Below, piece after piece: positions 16,545 through 24,839 of a DNA stretch of 64,000 nt. Source of the DNA: Scatosoma sp045542595 (GTDB taxonomy: Bacteria > Bacillota > Clostridia > Christensenellales > Borkfalkiaceae); NCBI GenBank assembly GCA_045542595.1, contig JAZQLI010000043.1, forward strand, positions 24,820 through 88,819. The letters run 5' to 3'. Position 1 is the first letter of the stretch; each line of letters begins with the position of its first letter. Under the pieces are notes generated by a model, which had not been told where the DNA came from, made no database searches, and saw nothing but the letters and a program-made list of their open reading frames with translations. Position numbers and translations under genes: made by a program.

Positions 16545-17971
16545 TTGCTCACCCCCACGACGAGTTCCGCTCCTTTACCGTTTTTGGTTACTTTTTCAAA
16601 GGGAACGTTTTGTTCTTTGGCAATCAATTCCGCTACGTACGGCTGACAAAATCCGCCCTGACAACGCCCCATACCAGCACGCGTTCTACGTTTTACCGCG
16701 TCGATATTTTTCGCAGGGGGATTTTCACGGATTGCCCGTAATATTTCCCCTTCGGTGATTTGTTCGCAACGGCACACGATACGCCCGTATGAAGGATTCT
16801 TTTTAATTACTTCGTTCTTTTCTTCGATAGATAAATCTTTAAAGAAATATTCCGCTTCTCGTTTTCCGTTGAAGTGTGCGTTTATTGTAAGCGACAAGTG
16901 TTTGGAAACGAGTTCTTCCACTACGTATTTAGCGATAGCAGGTGCGGACGTAAGTCCCGGAGATTCTATCCCTGCACAATGGATTACTCCTGCGCAGAGT
17001 TTGCTTTCTTCCAAAACAAAATCGTGTTTCGTAGAATATGCGCGAACACCCGTAAAAGACGTAATCGTATTATATAAAGGTGTATTTTTGCACATCTTGT
17101 TCACTTTTTCTATAACGAAAGCCATACCTTCCGCCGTTGTATCGGTAGAGCCGTTATCCACTTCTTCCGACGTAGGGCCAAGCAAGATATTTTTATCCGC
17201 GGTTTGCGTAACCAAAATACCCTTTCCCTTTTCGGTAGGCGTGAAAAATAAGGTATGCGAAACAAAATCGCCGCTCTCTCTATCCAACAAAATATATTCG
17301 CCTTTTCTTCCACGAACTTCGATATCGGTATCTCCTACCATAGCCGCAATTTTACCGCTTGCAAGCCCTGCGCAGTTGATAACGAGTTTTCCTTGTACCG
17401 TTTGTCCGTCAACCGATTGTACGGTAAACGCACCGTTTGCTTTTTCAATAGACGTAACTTCGAAATCGGTATATAATTTCGCACCGTTATCCATTGCGTT
17501 ACCGATAGCGGCAATAGTCAAGCCGTAAGGACAAATGATACCGCCCGTTTTAGCGTGTAACGCACCAAGCGCGTCATCTGTAATATTCGGCTCTAATGCG
17601 CGCAGCTGCGCTTGAGAAAGTATTTCCATATCTTGTACGCCGTTGACTTCACCGCGCGCTTTTAACGCTTCCAGCGTTTGTAATTCAGCTTCGGAAAACG
17701 CCACGACAAGCGAGCCGTTGTTTACGTATTTTACCCCAAGTTCACGGGCATACGCTTCCATCATCTTATTGCCTAAAACGTTAAATTTAGCCTTTAACGT
17801 ATTAGGCGCGGCGTCAAAGCCTGCGTGCACGATACCGCTATTCGCTTTGCTTTGCCCCATACAAACGTCGTTCTCTTTTTCCAGCATACAAACGGACAAC
17901 GTATACTTTGTTAATTCGCGGAGTATCGTTCCACCGATTACCCCACCGCCTATTACGATTACGTCAAACAT
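16541..17971 (-). CDS. Glycerol-3-phosphate dehydrogenase-type FAD oxidoreductase with BFD [2Fe-2S] domain
   Basis: Oxidises glycerol-3-phosphate, or a related 2-hydroxyacid as in LhgO proteins, with FAD. 476 residues: the DAO fold begins DVIVIGGGVIGG, with KANSGIVHAGFD and INCAGLAS, and the C-terminal BFD-type iron-sulfur domain has CRCEQIT and GRCQGGFC. The ATG at 17971 is chosen over the GTG two codons earlier because AAGGAG lies at ideal distance. First gene of a four-gene operon divergent from a DeoR regulator. Confidence 0.87.
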   Translation of the reverse strand: MFDVIVIGGGVIGGTILRELTKYTLSVCMLEKENDVCMGQSKANSGIVHAGFDAAPNTLKAKFNVLGNKMMEAYARELGVKYVNNGSLVVAFSEAELQTLEALKARGEVNGVQDMEILSQAQLRALEPNITDDALGALHAKTGGIICPYGLTIAAIGNAMDNGAKLYTDFEVTSIEKANGAFTVQSVDGQTVQGKLVINCAGLASGKIAAMVGDTDIEVRGRKGEYILLDRESGDFVSHTLFFTPTEKGKGILVTQTADKNILLGPTSEEVDNGSTDTTAEGMAFVIEKVNKMCKNTPLYNTITSFTGVRAYSTKHDFVLEESKLCAGVIHCAGIESPGLTSAPAIAKYVVEELVSKHLSLTINAHFNGKREAEYFFKDLSIEEKNEVIKKNPSYGRIVCRCEQITEGEILRAIRENPPAKNIDAVKRRTRAGMGRCQGGFCQPYVAELIAKEQNVPFEKVTKNGKGAELVVGVSK

Positions 17972-17996
17972 AACCACTCCTTTTAATGAAAAATAC

Positions 17997-18046
17997 TTGA
18001 CAATTTTATTTTCCTATATTATACTATAAATTAATCAAATACGCAA
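17997..18046. promoter_or_regulatory. Overlapping divergent promoters of deoR (+) and the glp operon (-)
   Basis: Plus strand: TTGACA (17997-18002), 17 bp, TATACT (18020-18025), for deoR. Minus strand: TTGCGT (18041-18046), 17 bp, TATAAT (18018-18023), for the glp operon. The two -10 boxes share four bases on opposite strands, so polymerase can occupy only one promoter at a time. Confidence 0.72.
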
Positions 18047-18084
18047 TACACTTTTACAAAAAAGGCATATTTGAAAGTAAAAAC

Positions 18085-18130
18085 GGAAAAACGAGCAATT
18101 TTTTTGCTCATTTTTCCGAGAACGAGCATT
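18085..18130 (+). promoter_or_regulatory. Leader inverted repeat and GAGCA boxes before deoR
   Basis: Arms at 18085-18098 and 18104-18117 pair over 14 positions with one mismatch around a T5 loop. They contain CGAGCAA and TTGCTCA; a third copy, ACGAGCA, lies at 18122-18128, just before the ATG. Possible operator for the DeoR protein (autoregulation) or a leader hairpin in the 104-nt untranslated region. Confidence 0.4.
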
Positions 18131-18135
18131 AAAAA

Positions 18136-18885
18136 ATGAAAGATTCACAAGAAAAAGAACTTTTACAACTATTACAAGACCGCGAATACGCAACGATTGA
18201 AGAAATTGCGGAAGCTTTATACGTCAGCCCTTCTACGGTGAGAAGAAAACTCAATTTACTGCAAAGCAAGGGGTTGGTTACCCGTACGCACGGCGGCGCG
18301 CAACTCAACAACAACAATAATTTCTTTCCCAGCTTTACCTTTCGGGTACATCAAAACAGTTTTGAAAAGAAAAAAATGGCGCTTGCCGCCATTAAACTGA
18401 TTAAAAACGGCGATTTGGTTTTTTTGGACGGAACTACTTCCGCGTTCTTTATCGCAGAATATTTATCCGAACTGAAAAATATCCGAGTAATTACCAACGG
18501 TATAGATACCCTTTCATTACTTGCCAAGCACAACGTATCCGCCTATTCTACGGGCGGTTACGTACAAGAAAGCAACCGTTCGGTGCTCGTTGGACATTAT
18601 GCGGAAGAAATGATTAGCAGTTTTCACGCGGACATCGCCTTTTTTTCTGCACAGTCTATGGATAATAACGGGGAAATTTACGATTGTTTCGAAGAAGAAA
18701 ACGTAATTAGAAAAGCTATGATAAAACACGCGTCTAAAAGAGTATTTCTTTGCGACAGTACAAAATTCGGCAGGACTTCTCCCTTTCATTTATGCTCTTT
18801 AAACGACGTGGATTATATCGTTAGCAACCATCAATTACCGAGTTTTATAAAACACGATAAAATGCCCGAAATTATCACCGAGTAA
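18136..18885 (+). CDS. DeoR-family regulator
   Basis: A 249-residue DNA-binding repressor. The N-terminal helix-turn-helix covers about residues 18-58 (ATIEEIAEALYVSPSTVRRK, then the LVTRTHGGA signature), followed by the DeoR sensor domain that binds a sugar phosphate (FLDGTTSAFFIAEYL, VITNGI, FFSAQSM). It is divergent from, and shares promoter DNA with, the glycerol-3-phosphate operon, so control of that operon in a GlpR-like manner is likely. The ribosome site is weak. A hairpin terminator follows. Confidence 0.88.
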   Translation: MKDSQEKELLQLLQDREYATIEEIAEALYVSPSTVRRKLNLLQSKGLVTRTHGGAQLNNNNNFFPSFTFRVHQNSFEKKKMALAAIKLIKNGDLVFLDGTTSAFFIAEYLSELKNIRVITNGIDTLSLLAKHNVSAYSTGGYVQESNRSVLVGHYAEEMISSFHADIAFFSAQSMDNNGEIYDCFEEENVIRKAMIKHASKRVFLCDSTKFGRTSPFHLCSLNDVDYIVSNHQLPSFIKHDKMPEIITE

Positions 18886-18889
18886 GCAA

Positions 18890-18927
18890 CGGCGAGTATG
18901 CAAAACCGCATACTCGCCGCACTTTTT
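18890..18927. terminator. Bidirectional terminator between deoR and the ABC exporter gene
   Basis: A perfect 12-bp stem, CGGCGAGTATGC/GCATACTCGCCG, with loop AAAACC, followed on the plus strand by a T6 run. It lies between convergent genes and is stronger for deoR. Confidence 0.85.
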
Positions 18928-20654
18928 TATTCTTTAAATTGATAACGATACAATTCCGCATACAATCCGTCTTGTTGTACAAGTTCTTCGTGCGTGCCGC
19001 GTTGCGTTATTTCTCCATCGGTTACCACCAGTATCTCATCTGCATTTTTTACAGTGGAAAGCCGATGCGCTACTACAAGCGTTGTCCGTCCGTTTGATAA
19101 TTCTGATAAAGCGCTTTGAATTTGCATCTCCGTCATATTATCCAACGCCGACGTTGCCTCGTCGAGAATGAGTATCGGTGGATTTTTCAAAAACGCGCGT
19201 GCTATGGAAACACGTTGTTTTTGTCCGCCTGAGAGTTTTACGCCGCGTTCCCCCACTTCGGTATCATATCCGTTGGGTAAGGTACAAATAAACTGGTGAA
19301 TGTTTGCACGTTTTGCAGCTTGTATAATTTCTTCTTCGGTTGCATTCGGCGAACCGTAACGGATATTATCGCGTACACTCCCCGAAAAGAGAAATACGTC
19401 TTGTTGTACAACGGCGATTTTTTCACGCAAAGTTGCCGCGGTAACGTCGTTGATATCCACGCCGCCGATAGAAATTTTTCCACCGTCGCGAAGATAGAAC
19501 CTAGGCAACAAATGACAAATGGTTGTTTTACCTCCACCCGAAGAGCCAACCAAAGCCACCGTTTGTCCCTTTTTAAGCGTAAACGTTACACTTTTTAGTA
19601 CTTCGTCTTTATTGTCCGATTGTTTGTTATAGGCAAAAACAACGTCTTCAAAACGGATATCCCCGTCAAGCGTCGTTTCTACGGGATTTGCCGGCTCGTA
19701 TTCGGGACGGGTATCCATAAGCTCGCAAAAGCGTTTAAAACCCGTCATACCGTCTTGAATTTGTTCAAACAAGGAAACGAGCGTACGTATCGGCGCTAAA
19801 AGCATCGTTATATATAAAATGTAAGCCGTAAAATCGGGTGCGGTAATTTCGCCGAAGAAGAAAAACAATCCACCGGAAACCAGCGCCGTTAAATATAAAA
19901 AGTCGTTAAACGCAGTCATGCCGGCTTGAAATCCACCCATAGCACGGTAAGAACGAGCGCGCGCTTTTTTAAATTGACCGTTAACAACGTCAAATTTTTC
20001 ACGTTCTTTCTCTTCTGCATTATACGCTTTTGTAACGCGTATACCCGACAGAGAAGATTCGATTTCCGCGTTGAGTTCGGCTACCTTTTTTCTAGATTCT
20101 TCAAACGCTCTATTCATTTTATCGCGTGCTTTCGCCGCAAAGAATACCATAAGCGGCACGTAGCAAAGTACAATGAGCGACAACCAAGGATTGATAATCC
20201 CTAACATAATCAACGCGCCGATAATGGAAATAAACGAATTGAACACGTCTTCTGGGCCGTGATGTGCTAATTCTGATACTTCAAACAAATCGTTTACGAT
20301 ACGCGACATTACGACTCCCGTTTTATTTTCGTCGAAAAAGGAAAAGGATAACGTTTCCACGTGCCGAAATAAATCTCTGCGCATATCCCCTTGTATGCGC
20401 ACACCGAGTATATGTCCCCAACAACCGACGATATACGTTAAGATACTTTTTAATATGTAAATGCACGCTAAGACAACTGCCCATACGATAAGCAGTTGTA
20501 AATTTTTATTCGGTACGTAATTATTCATAATATTCCGTGCAATCATAGGATAAAACATATTGCAAACGGAAATGGTAAACGAACATACCAAATCGAGTAT
20601 GAACAACTTTTTATGCGGCTTATAATAGCCAAAAAATCTTTTAAGCATTTTCAT
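18927..20654 (-). CDS. ABC transporter, fused permease and ATPase (ABCB-type exporter)
   Basis: A 575-residue half-transporter: six membrane helices (about residues 15-310), then an ATPase domain with Walker A GSSGGGKTT, the LSGGQKQR signature, Walker B ILILDEATSALD and the H-loop AHRLST. Such homodimers export lipids, drugs or peptides; there is no C39 peptidase domain. A longer TTG start at 20699 lacks a ribosome site. ATG 20654 is preferred, with GGAG supplied by the last codons of the upstream 35-codon gene. It is therefore translationally linked to that peptide gene and the secreted-protein gene before it. Confidence 0.9.
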   Translation of the reverse strand: MKMLKRFFGYYKPHKKLFILDLVCSFTISVCNMFYPMIARNIMNNYVPNKNLQLLIVWAVVLACIYILKSILTYIVGCWGHILGVRIQGDMRRDLFRHVETLSFSFFDENKTGVVMSRIVNDLFEVSELAHHGPEDVFNSFISIIGALIMLGIINPWLSLIVLCYVPLMVFFAAKARDKMNRAFEESRKKVAELNAEIESSLSGIRVTKAYNAEEKEREKFDVVNGQFKKARARSYRAMGGFQAGMTAFNDFLYLTALVSGGLFFFFGEITAPDFTAYILYITMLLAPIRTLVSLFEQIQDGMTGFKRFCELMDTRPEYEPANPVETTLDGDIRFEDVVFAYNKQSDNKDEVLKSVTFTLKKGQTVALVGSSGGGKTTICHLLPRFYLRDGGKISIGGVDINDVTAATLREKIAVVQQDVFLFSGSVRDNIRYGSPNATEEEIIQAAKRANIHQFICTLPNGYDTEVGERGVKLSGGQKQRVSIARAFLKNPPILILDEATSALDNMTEMQIQSALSELSNGRTTLVVAHRLSTVKNADEILVVTDGEITQRGTHEELVQQDGLYAELYRYQFKE

Positions 20655-20664
20655 ATTTTTTGTA

Positions 20665-20772
20665 TTACTCCAACCAAGGATCGGGTAGCATAATTTCAAA
20701 ACTGCCCGTAATTATATTTTCTTCTTTCCATTCCGCTATATTTATCACAGGTGTAACGTATACTTGTTTCAT
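20665..20772 (-). CDS. 35-residue peptide between secreted protein and ABC exporter genes
   Basis: A short gene starting MKQVYVTPVINIAEWKEE and ending in PDPWLE. Its ATG overlaps the stop of the 619-codon gene as ATGA, with AGGGGGAAC upstream as a ribosome site, and its last codons (TTG GAG TAA) carry the Shine-Dalgarno sequence of the exporter gene 10 bp further on. This double coupling is the main evidence that it is translated. The peptide is acidic, has no Cys, no double-Gly leader site and no signal peptide. The function is unknown. It could be an exported peptide, a regulator or a coupling leader. Confidence 0.6.
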   Translation of the reverse strand: MKQVYVTPVINIAEWKEENIITGSFEIMLPDPWLE

Positions 20773-22628
20773 ACCGTTCCCCCTGCCGTTACTGATTGTT
20801 GAAAAGTAACAATCAACACTCCGTCTTCATACGTTTGCGTACTTTCTTTTATCCGCATTCCGTTGTACGTAACGCATAAAAATTCCGTTATGGAAGTTTC
20901 TATCCTTATGGTTACCGTATTATCAGTAATTATATGCGAAAGTAAAACGGATTCTTGTTTGCCTGTTTTATCGATTAACGTGGCGTTTGTACCGTTATAT
21001 TCGATATTGAGAACGCTATTAACGTACGATTGTAAAATTCCCTTATGCGCGCTTGATATATTCTCCCCTGCATTTTCGAGTGCCGCACTAGCCAAAGCAT
21101 AAGGCGAGCGTTGCACGATATTATCTTCCCAAAGATATACGTTGATGCCGCCGAAATTCATAACCAAGTATGCACGCGCCGAATAGGAACGGTTATAGTT
21201 GCTTTCTACTACTTTACCTACCGTGGCTTTTAAGGTAAACGTACCGTCTTTACAATCAATATCGCTTTTAGCCACGTAATAATCGAGTGCTTGCTTCGCT
21301 CCGTTATAATTTTGTAAGATAAATTCTTTATCGCTTTCTATCATATCGGTAGGCATAACGATAATGCCCATACCGCATATGTATTGTTCGTATTTTGTAT
21401 ACGCTTCTTGCGTGATTACCGATTCAAAACGAATGCCCGAATTCGACAACGACTCCCCAACACGTATCCACGCGCCGTCCACTAATCCGCAAGCGATATA
21501 TTCGGCTACGATATGTACGCCCGTTTGTGTGTACAAAGATAAATCTAACGTATCGTTTTCTTGATATTTTGTATCTCTTACCAGCCATGCGTAAAAAATA
21601 TGTCCTTTTTTGCCTTTCGATTGCGGAATGCTATACGTTGTAGCCGTTTCGTTGACCGTCGTTACAGAATAATTATCCCCGTCGGTAACGTGAATTTCTA
21701 TGCGTTTTTCTTCAGTAAATATACCGTCCGCGTATCCGTACAACGTTTTTTCGTTTTCAAAGTCTAACTGAACGCCCAAGGTTTTGTCAACAATCGTGCC
21801 GTTTGTTAAAACGAGTGTAACGTCGCCCATACTCCCAACAACGTTTTCCGACTGAGTAAATACAAACGTTATCACGTTAGAATTTTGTTCTTGCGTAATT
21901 TCTACGGTAGACGAATAGTTTATTCCGTTAAAAGCACACGGCACAGTACCTGTATACGTAGCGGCTTGTGTTGCCGTATAAGGCACTTTTATTTGCATAC
22001 ACAGCAATCCGTTGTCGTTGCGATACGTACCGAGAAAAACATCTTCTTCGTTAAAATCTATACTGTAACGTTCGTACGTTTGCGTTTGAACACATCTCCA
22101 AGATTCTTCTCCTGCGTCCGTTGTATATTTTTCCAACGTCAACGCACTTGTAAAAACCAAAGACGTATATTTACCCCCATTGTTTGTATATTCTTCAGAA
22201 ACAAATACTACCGTTTCCGCAGGAACAATTAATTTTGTCGGCGCAGTATCCGCATATCCTATCTCGCCATTAGTTATTTTAACGTTGAACGTTAAAACAA
22301 GCGCATTTGCCATACCGCTTGCAGGAGCTAATCTTTTTAATTTTAACAAGTCGTCATCATCTGTTTCAAGATATATACCTTCCCCTAAATCATATGGATA
22401 CGTTTTATACTGCGGCAAACCGTCTGTATTTTCACCGATATACTGTAACGTGATTTGATAATTTGTACCATTAGAAAATACCCTTGTAACTTCAAAATCG
22501 TTTCCAGAAACGTAAAAAGAATTTTCTTCGGTTGCACGTACCGTCTTTTCGATTTGTAGAGCCAAAGCCCCTATCATTACCAAACATAAAACAAATACCG
22601 ACAAAATCCCATTAAGCCATTTCTTCAT
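20769..22628 (-). CDS. Large secreted protein with InlB-like repeat
   Basis: A 619-residue protein with a clear Sec signal peptide (Lys-Lys, then a hydrophobic stretch at about residues 8-26). It is rich in Thr, Asn and Tyr. Around residue 345 the segment GHIFYAWLV, followed by KYQENDTLDL, resembles an InlB/Flg_new-type B repeat. After it comes a module with GIRFESV, MPTDMI and NYNRSYSARAYLV, a pattern I associate with gut Firmicute surface proteins. No LPXTG motif or SLH domain is visible, so it is probably released. ATG behind GGAGG. Operon order: this gene, the 35-codon peptide, the exporter. Confidence 0.8.
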   Translation of the reverse strand: MKKWLNGILSVFVLCLVMIGALALQIEKTVRATEENSFYVSGNDFEVTRVFSNGTNYQITLQYIGENTDGLPQYKTYPYDLGEGIYLETDDDDLLKLKRLAPASGMANALVLTFNVKITNGEIGYADTAPTKLIVPAETVVFVSEEYTNNGGKYTSLVFTSALTLEKYTTDAGEESWRCVQTQTYERYSIDFNEEDVFLGTYRNDNGLLCMQIKVPYTATQAATYTGTVPCAFNGINYSSTVEITQEQNSNVITFVFTQSENVVGSMGDVTLVLTNGTIVDKTLGVQLDFENEKTLYGYADGIFTEEKRIEIHVTDGDNYSVTTVNETATTYSIPQSKGKKGHIFYAWLVRDTKYQENDTLDLSLYTQTGVHIVAEYIACGLVDGAWIRVGESLSNSGIRFESVITQEAYTKYEQYICGMGIIVMPTDMIESDKEFILQNYNGAKQALDYYVAKSDIDCKDGTFTLKATVGKVVESNYNRSYSARAYLVMNFGGINVYLWEDNIVQRSPYALASAALENAGENISSAHKGILQSYVNSVLNIEYNGTNATLIDKTGKQESVLLSHIITDNTVTIRIETSITEFLCVTYNGMRIKESTQTYEDGVLIVTFQQSVTAGGTV

Positions 22629-22653
22629 CCTTTTCCTCCGTAAAAAACGCTAT

Positions 22654-22685
22654 ATATAAAAAACCGAGAATAAGCATCTCGATTT
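22654..22685 (-). terminator. rnpB terminator
   Basis: The minus-strand stem AAATCGAGA/TCTCGGTTT, with one G-U pair, runs into a U-rich tract. It sits 9 nt after the rnpB 3' end and 26 nt before the secreted-protein ATG. No convincing separate promoter fits between them. Confidence 0.7.
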
Positions 22686-22693
22686 TTAAAATT

Positions 22694-23047
22694 GAATTTG
22701 AGTTTGTCTATAAGCCGAGTTCTGTCGTGTACGTTCATTTATCTAGGCTTGCCGTCGCCGACAAGCTCAAGCGATATTCACGGTAATCCGTCGGACGGAC
22801 AGCCCTATATGACGGATACCCAATCTTGCAGCGAGTGGGGTTTACATGGCATACCGCGTTACCGCGATATCGGTGAGCTCTTACCTCGCCTTTCCATCCT
22901 TACCGTAAACGAAAGCTTACGGCGGTTTATTTCTGTTGCACTATCCCGGAAGTCGCCTTCGCCTGACGTTATCAGGCACCCTGTCCTATGCTGCTCGGAC
23001 TTTCCTCATTGCCAAATGGCCCCGCGAACGTATAACAAACTCAAATC
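22694..23047 (-). ncRNA. rnpB: RNase P RNA, bacterial class A
   Basis: Catalytic RNA that matures tRNA 5' ends. About 354 nt. Seen: GAGGAAAGTCCGAGC near the 5' end and ACAGAACTCGGCTTATAG near the 3' end, the two universally conserved RNase P blocks, with GGAAAGGCGAGGTAAGAGC and further conserved core segments between them. The ends are set by P1 pairing: GATTTGAGTTTG (from 23047) with CAAACTCAAATTC (to 22694). A promoter lies just upstream and a terminator just downstream. A long plus-strand reading frame over it is an artefact. Confidence 0.95.
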
Positions 23048-23054
23048 TTCTATC

Positions 23055-23083
23055 ATTATAACACTTTCCTAAAAAAAATGCAC
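23055..23083 (-). promoter_or_regulatory. rnpB promoter
   Basis: Extended -10 TGTTATAAT on the minus strand (core 23055-23060) with a weak -35 (GTGCAT, 23078-23083) at 17 bp. The predicted start, near 23048, agrees with the RNA 5' end set by P1 pairing. Confidence 0.65.
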
Positions 23084-23092
23084 TTGTTTCAC

Positions 23093-23121
23093 TTGCCTTT
23101 TCTTAAAAAAAATAGTAAAAT
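23093..23121 (+). promoter_or_regulatory. pyk promoter
   Basis: TTGCCT (23093-23098), 17-bp spacer, TAAAAT (23116-23121), followed by a leader of about 45 nt and AGGAG at 23162-23166 before the ATG. Confidence 0.6.
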
Positions 23122-23171
23122 AGTATGGATTTGTGGGAAAATAATAAGAAATTCTTTTTTTAGGAGCACAT

Positions 23172-24578
23172 ATGAAAAAGACAAAAATCATTTGCACAAT
23201 CGGCCCTGCCAGCCAAGATAAAAAAACTATAGCCGCTATGACACAAGCGGGTTGCGACGTAGTTCGTTTAAACTTTTCCCACGGTACGCATGAAGATTAC
23301 GTGGAAAAAATTAAAATTATAAAGGAAGTACGCACGGAAAGAAACGTACCGTTACCCATTTTATTAGACACGAAAGGTCCTGAATTCCGCATTAAAACGT
23401 TTAAAAACGGCAAAATTACTCTCAAGGAAGGCGACACGTTTTGCTTTACGACAGAAGAAATAGAAGGCGACCAAACACGCGTTTCCGTTTCCTATAAAAA
23501 AATTTGCGAAGAGCTTGTTAAAGGCGATAAAATTTTACTCAATAACGGACTTATGGTGTTTCGAGTAACGGATATACAAGCTCCCAACGTATTTTGCGAA
23601 GTGGAAATCGGCGGCGAACTCTCCAACCGAAAATCAATGTTTTTCCCCGATAAGGAATTGCATATCGATTTCCTTTCCGAACAAGACAAAGCCGATTTAT
23701 TATTTGGTATCGAACAGGAAGTTGATTTCGTTGCACTGTCTTTCGTTTCCAAAGCACAAGACGTATTAGACGCAAGACAATTTTTAGCGGAACACGGCGG
23801 CGAACATATCGATATCATTGCAAAAATTGAAAACCGCGCAGGCGTGAACAATTTGTTAGAAATTATGAATGTGTGCGACGGTATTATGGTAGCGCGTGGC
23901 GACCTTGGAGTGGAAATCCCTTACGAAGAACTGCCCGATATTCAAAAGCATATCATCAATCAATGCCGTATTCACGGTAAACGGGTTATCACTGCAACGG
24001 AAATGTTAGAATCTATGATTCACAACCCCCGTCCAACCCGTGCGGAAATCTCCGACGTCGCTAACGCCGTATACGACGGTACTTCCGCTGTAATGCTTTC
24101 CGGCGAAACCGCTGCAGGGACTTACCCTATCGAATCGGTATCCGCTATGGCTAAAATTGTAGAACGTGCGGAAAACCATATCGAGTATATTCAAAATATC
24201 GATAAATTTTCTATTACTAACTCTTCGGAAGCTTTATCGCACTCGGCTGCAACCTTAGCAAAGGATTTGAATGCCAAAGCGATTGTGGTTTGTACGTTAA
24301 CCGGTGCAACCGCGCGTATGGTATCCCGTTTCCGTCCGAATATCAATATTCTCGGTATTACTACGGACGAACACGCCTACCGTAAACTTGCTTTAAGCTG
24401 GGGAGTTTTACCCGCAATGGCGGAAGAATATTCTTCGATTGATATTTTGTTCTATTTCGCCAAACAAATAGCCATAAAAACAAAAATTGCAAAAAAGGGT
24501 GATATTATCGTTATTACGGGCGGTACACCGAACGGCAAAAGCGGTAATTCGAACTTAATTAACGTAGAAACCATATAA
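23172..24578 (+). CDS. pyk: Pyruvate kinase
   Basis: Final ATP-yielding step of glycolysis, phosphoenolpyruvate to pyruvate. 468 residues, the short form without the extra C-terminal PEP-utiliser domain found in Bacillus. Motifs: KIICTIGPAS, VRLNFSHG, LDTKGPE, the catalytic Lys in IIAKIEN, VARGDLGVEI and TATEMLESMIHNPRPTRAE (Glu where many relatives have Gln in TQMLESM). Monocistronic, with its own promoter and terminator. Confidence 0.96.
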   Translation: MKKTKIICTIGPASQDKKTIAAMTQAGCDVVRLNFSHGTHEDYVEKIKIIKEVRTERNVPLPILLDTKGPEFRIKTFKNGKITLKEGDTFCFTTEEIEGDQTRVSVSYKKICEELVKGDKILLNNGLMVFRVTDIQAPNVFCEVEIGGELSNRKSMFFPDKELHIDFLSEQDKADLLFGIEQEVDFVALSFVSKAQDVLDARQFLAEHGGEHIDIIAKIENRAGVNNLLEIMNVCDGIMVARGDLGVEIPYEELPDIQKHIINQCRIHGKRVITATEMLESMIHNPRPTRAEISDVANAVYDGTSAVMLSGETAAGTYPIESVSAMAKIVERAENHIEYIQNIDKFSITNSSEALSHSAATLAKDLNAKAIVVCTLTGATARMVSRFRPNINILGITTDEHAYRKLALSWGVLPAMAEEYSSIDILFYFAKQIAIKTKIAKKGDIIVITGGTPNGKSGNSNLINVETI

Positions 24579-24600
24579 TTGATTGCAATTATTTATATAC

Positions 24601-24635
24601 AAAAAAGGAAAGGATACAATATCCTTTCCTTTTTT
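24601..24635. terminator. Terminator shared by pyk (+) and tRNA-Ser (-)
   Basis: A perfect 16-bp inverted repeat, A6GGAAAGGATA/TATCCTTTCCT6, with a 3-nt loop. It has a U run in both directions: 22 bp after the pyk stop, and 1 bp past the tRNA CCA end on the other strand. Confidence 0.9.
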
Positions 24636-24636
24636 G

Positions 24637-24726
24637 TGGCGCAGAGAAAGGGATTTGAACCCTTGTATACATTCCTGCATAACACGATTTCGAATCGTGC
24701 GCGTTCAACCGCTCCGCCATCTCTGC
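24637..24726 (-). tRNA. tRNA-Ser (anticodon CGA)
   Basis: A 90-nt cloverleaf: acceptor GCAGAGA/TCTCTGC, discriminator G, encoded CCA; anticodon stem CACGA/TCGTG with loop TTCGAAA giving anticodon CGA (reads UCG); long variable arm TATGCA-GGAA-TGTATA as in class II tRNAs; T-arm AAGGG TTCAAAT CCCTT. Its own promoter and terminator flank it. Confidence 0.97.
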
Positions 24727-24739
24727 AAACAGCTTTTAT

Positions 24740-24768
24740 ATTATATACTATCCCAAAAAAAAATGCAA
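24740..24768 (-). promoter_or_regulatory. tRNA-Ser promoter
   Basis: Minus strand TTGCAT (24763-24768), 17 bp, TATAAT (24740-24745); the start is predicted about 7 nt before the mature tRNA 5' end. Confidence 0.75.
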
Positions 24769-24790
24769 CTGTTTTTCACGGCTTTTTTAT

Positions 24791-24828
24791 AAAAAACTCC
24801 CCCGCTATGCGAATATTCGCATAGCGGG
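24791..24828 (-). terminator. Terminator of the fumarate-reductase/exporter operon
   Basis: A 28-bp perfect palindrome (24801-24828, arms CCCGCTATGCGAAT/ATTCGCATAGCGGG) followed on the minus strand by GGAG and a U6 run. It lies 12 bp after the transporter stop and closes the long operon that starts near 37470. Confidence 0.85.
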
Positions 24829-24839
24829 AATTGTGTCTT

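Noticed and set aside
20655..20699. TTG start extending the ABC exporter
   Set aside because: No ribosome site, and it would overlap the 35-codon peptide gene; ATG 20654 has GGAG upstream.
22692..23072. 126-codon plus-strand reading frame
   Set aside because: It is the antisense of RNase P RNA, whose conserved blocks explain the sequence.
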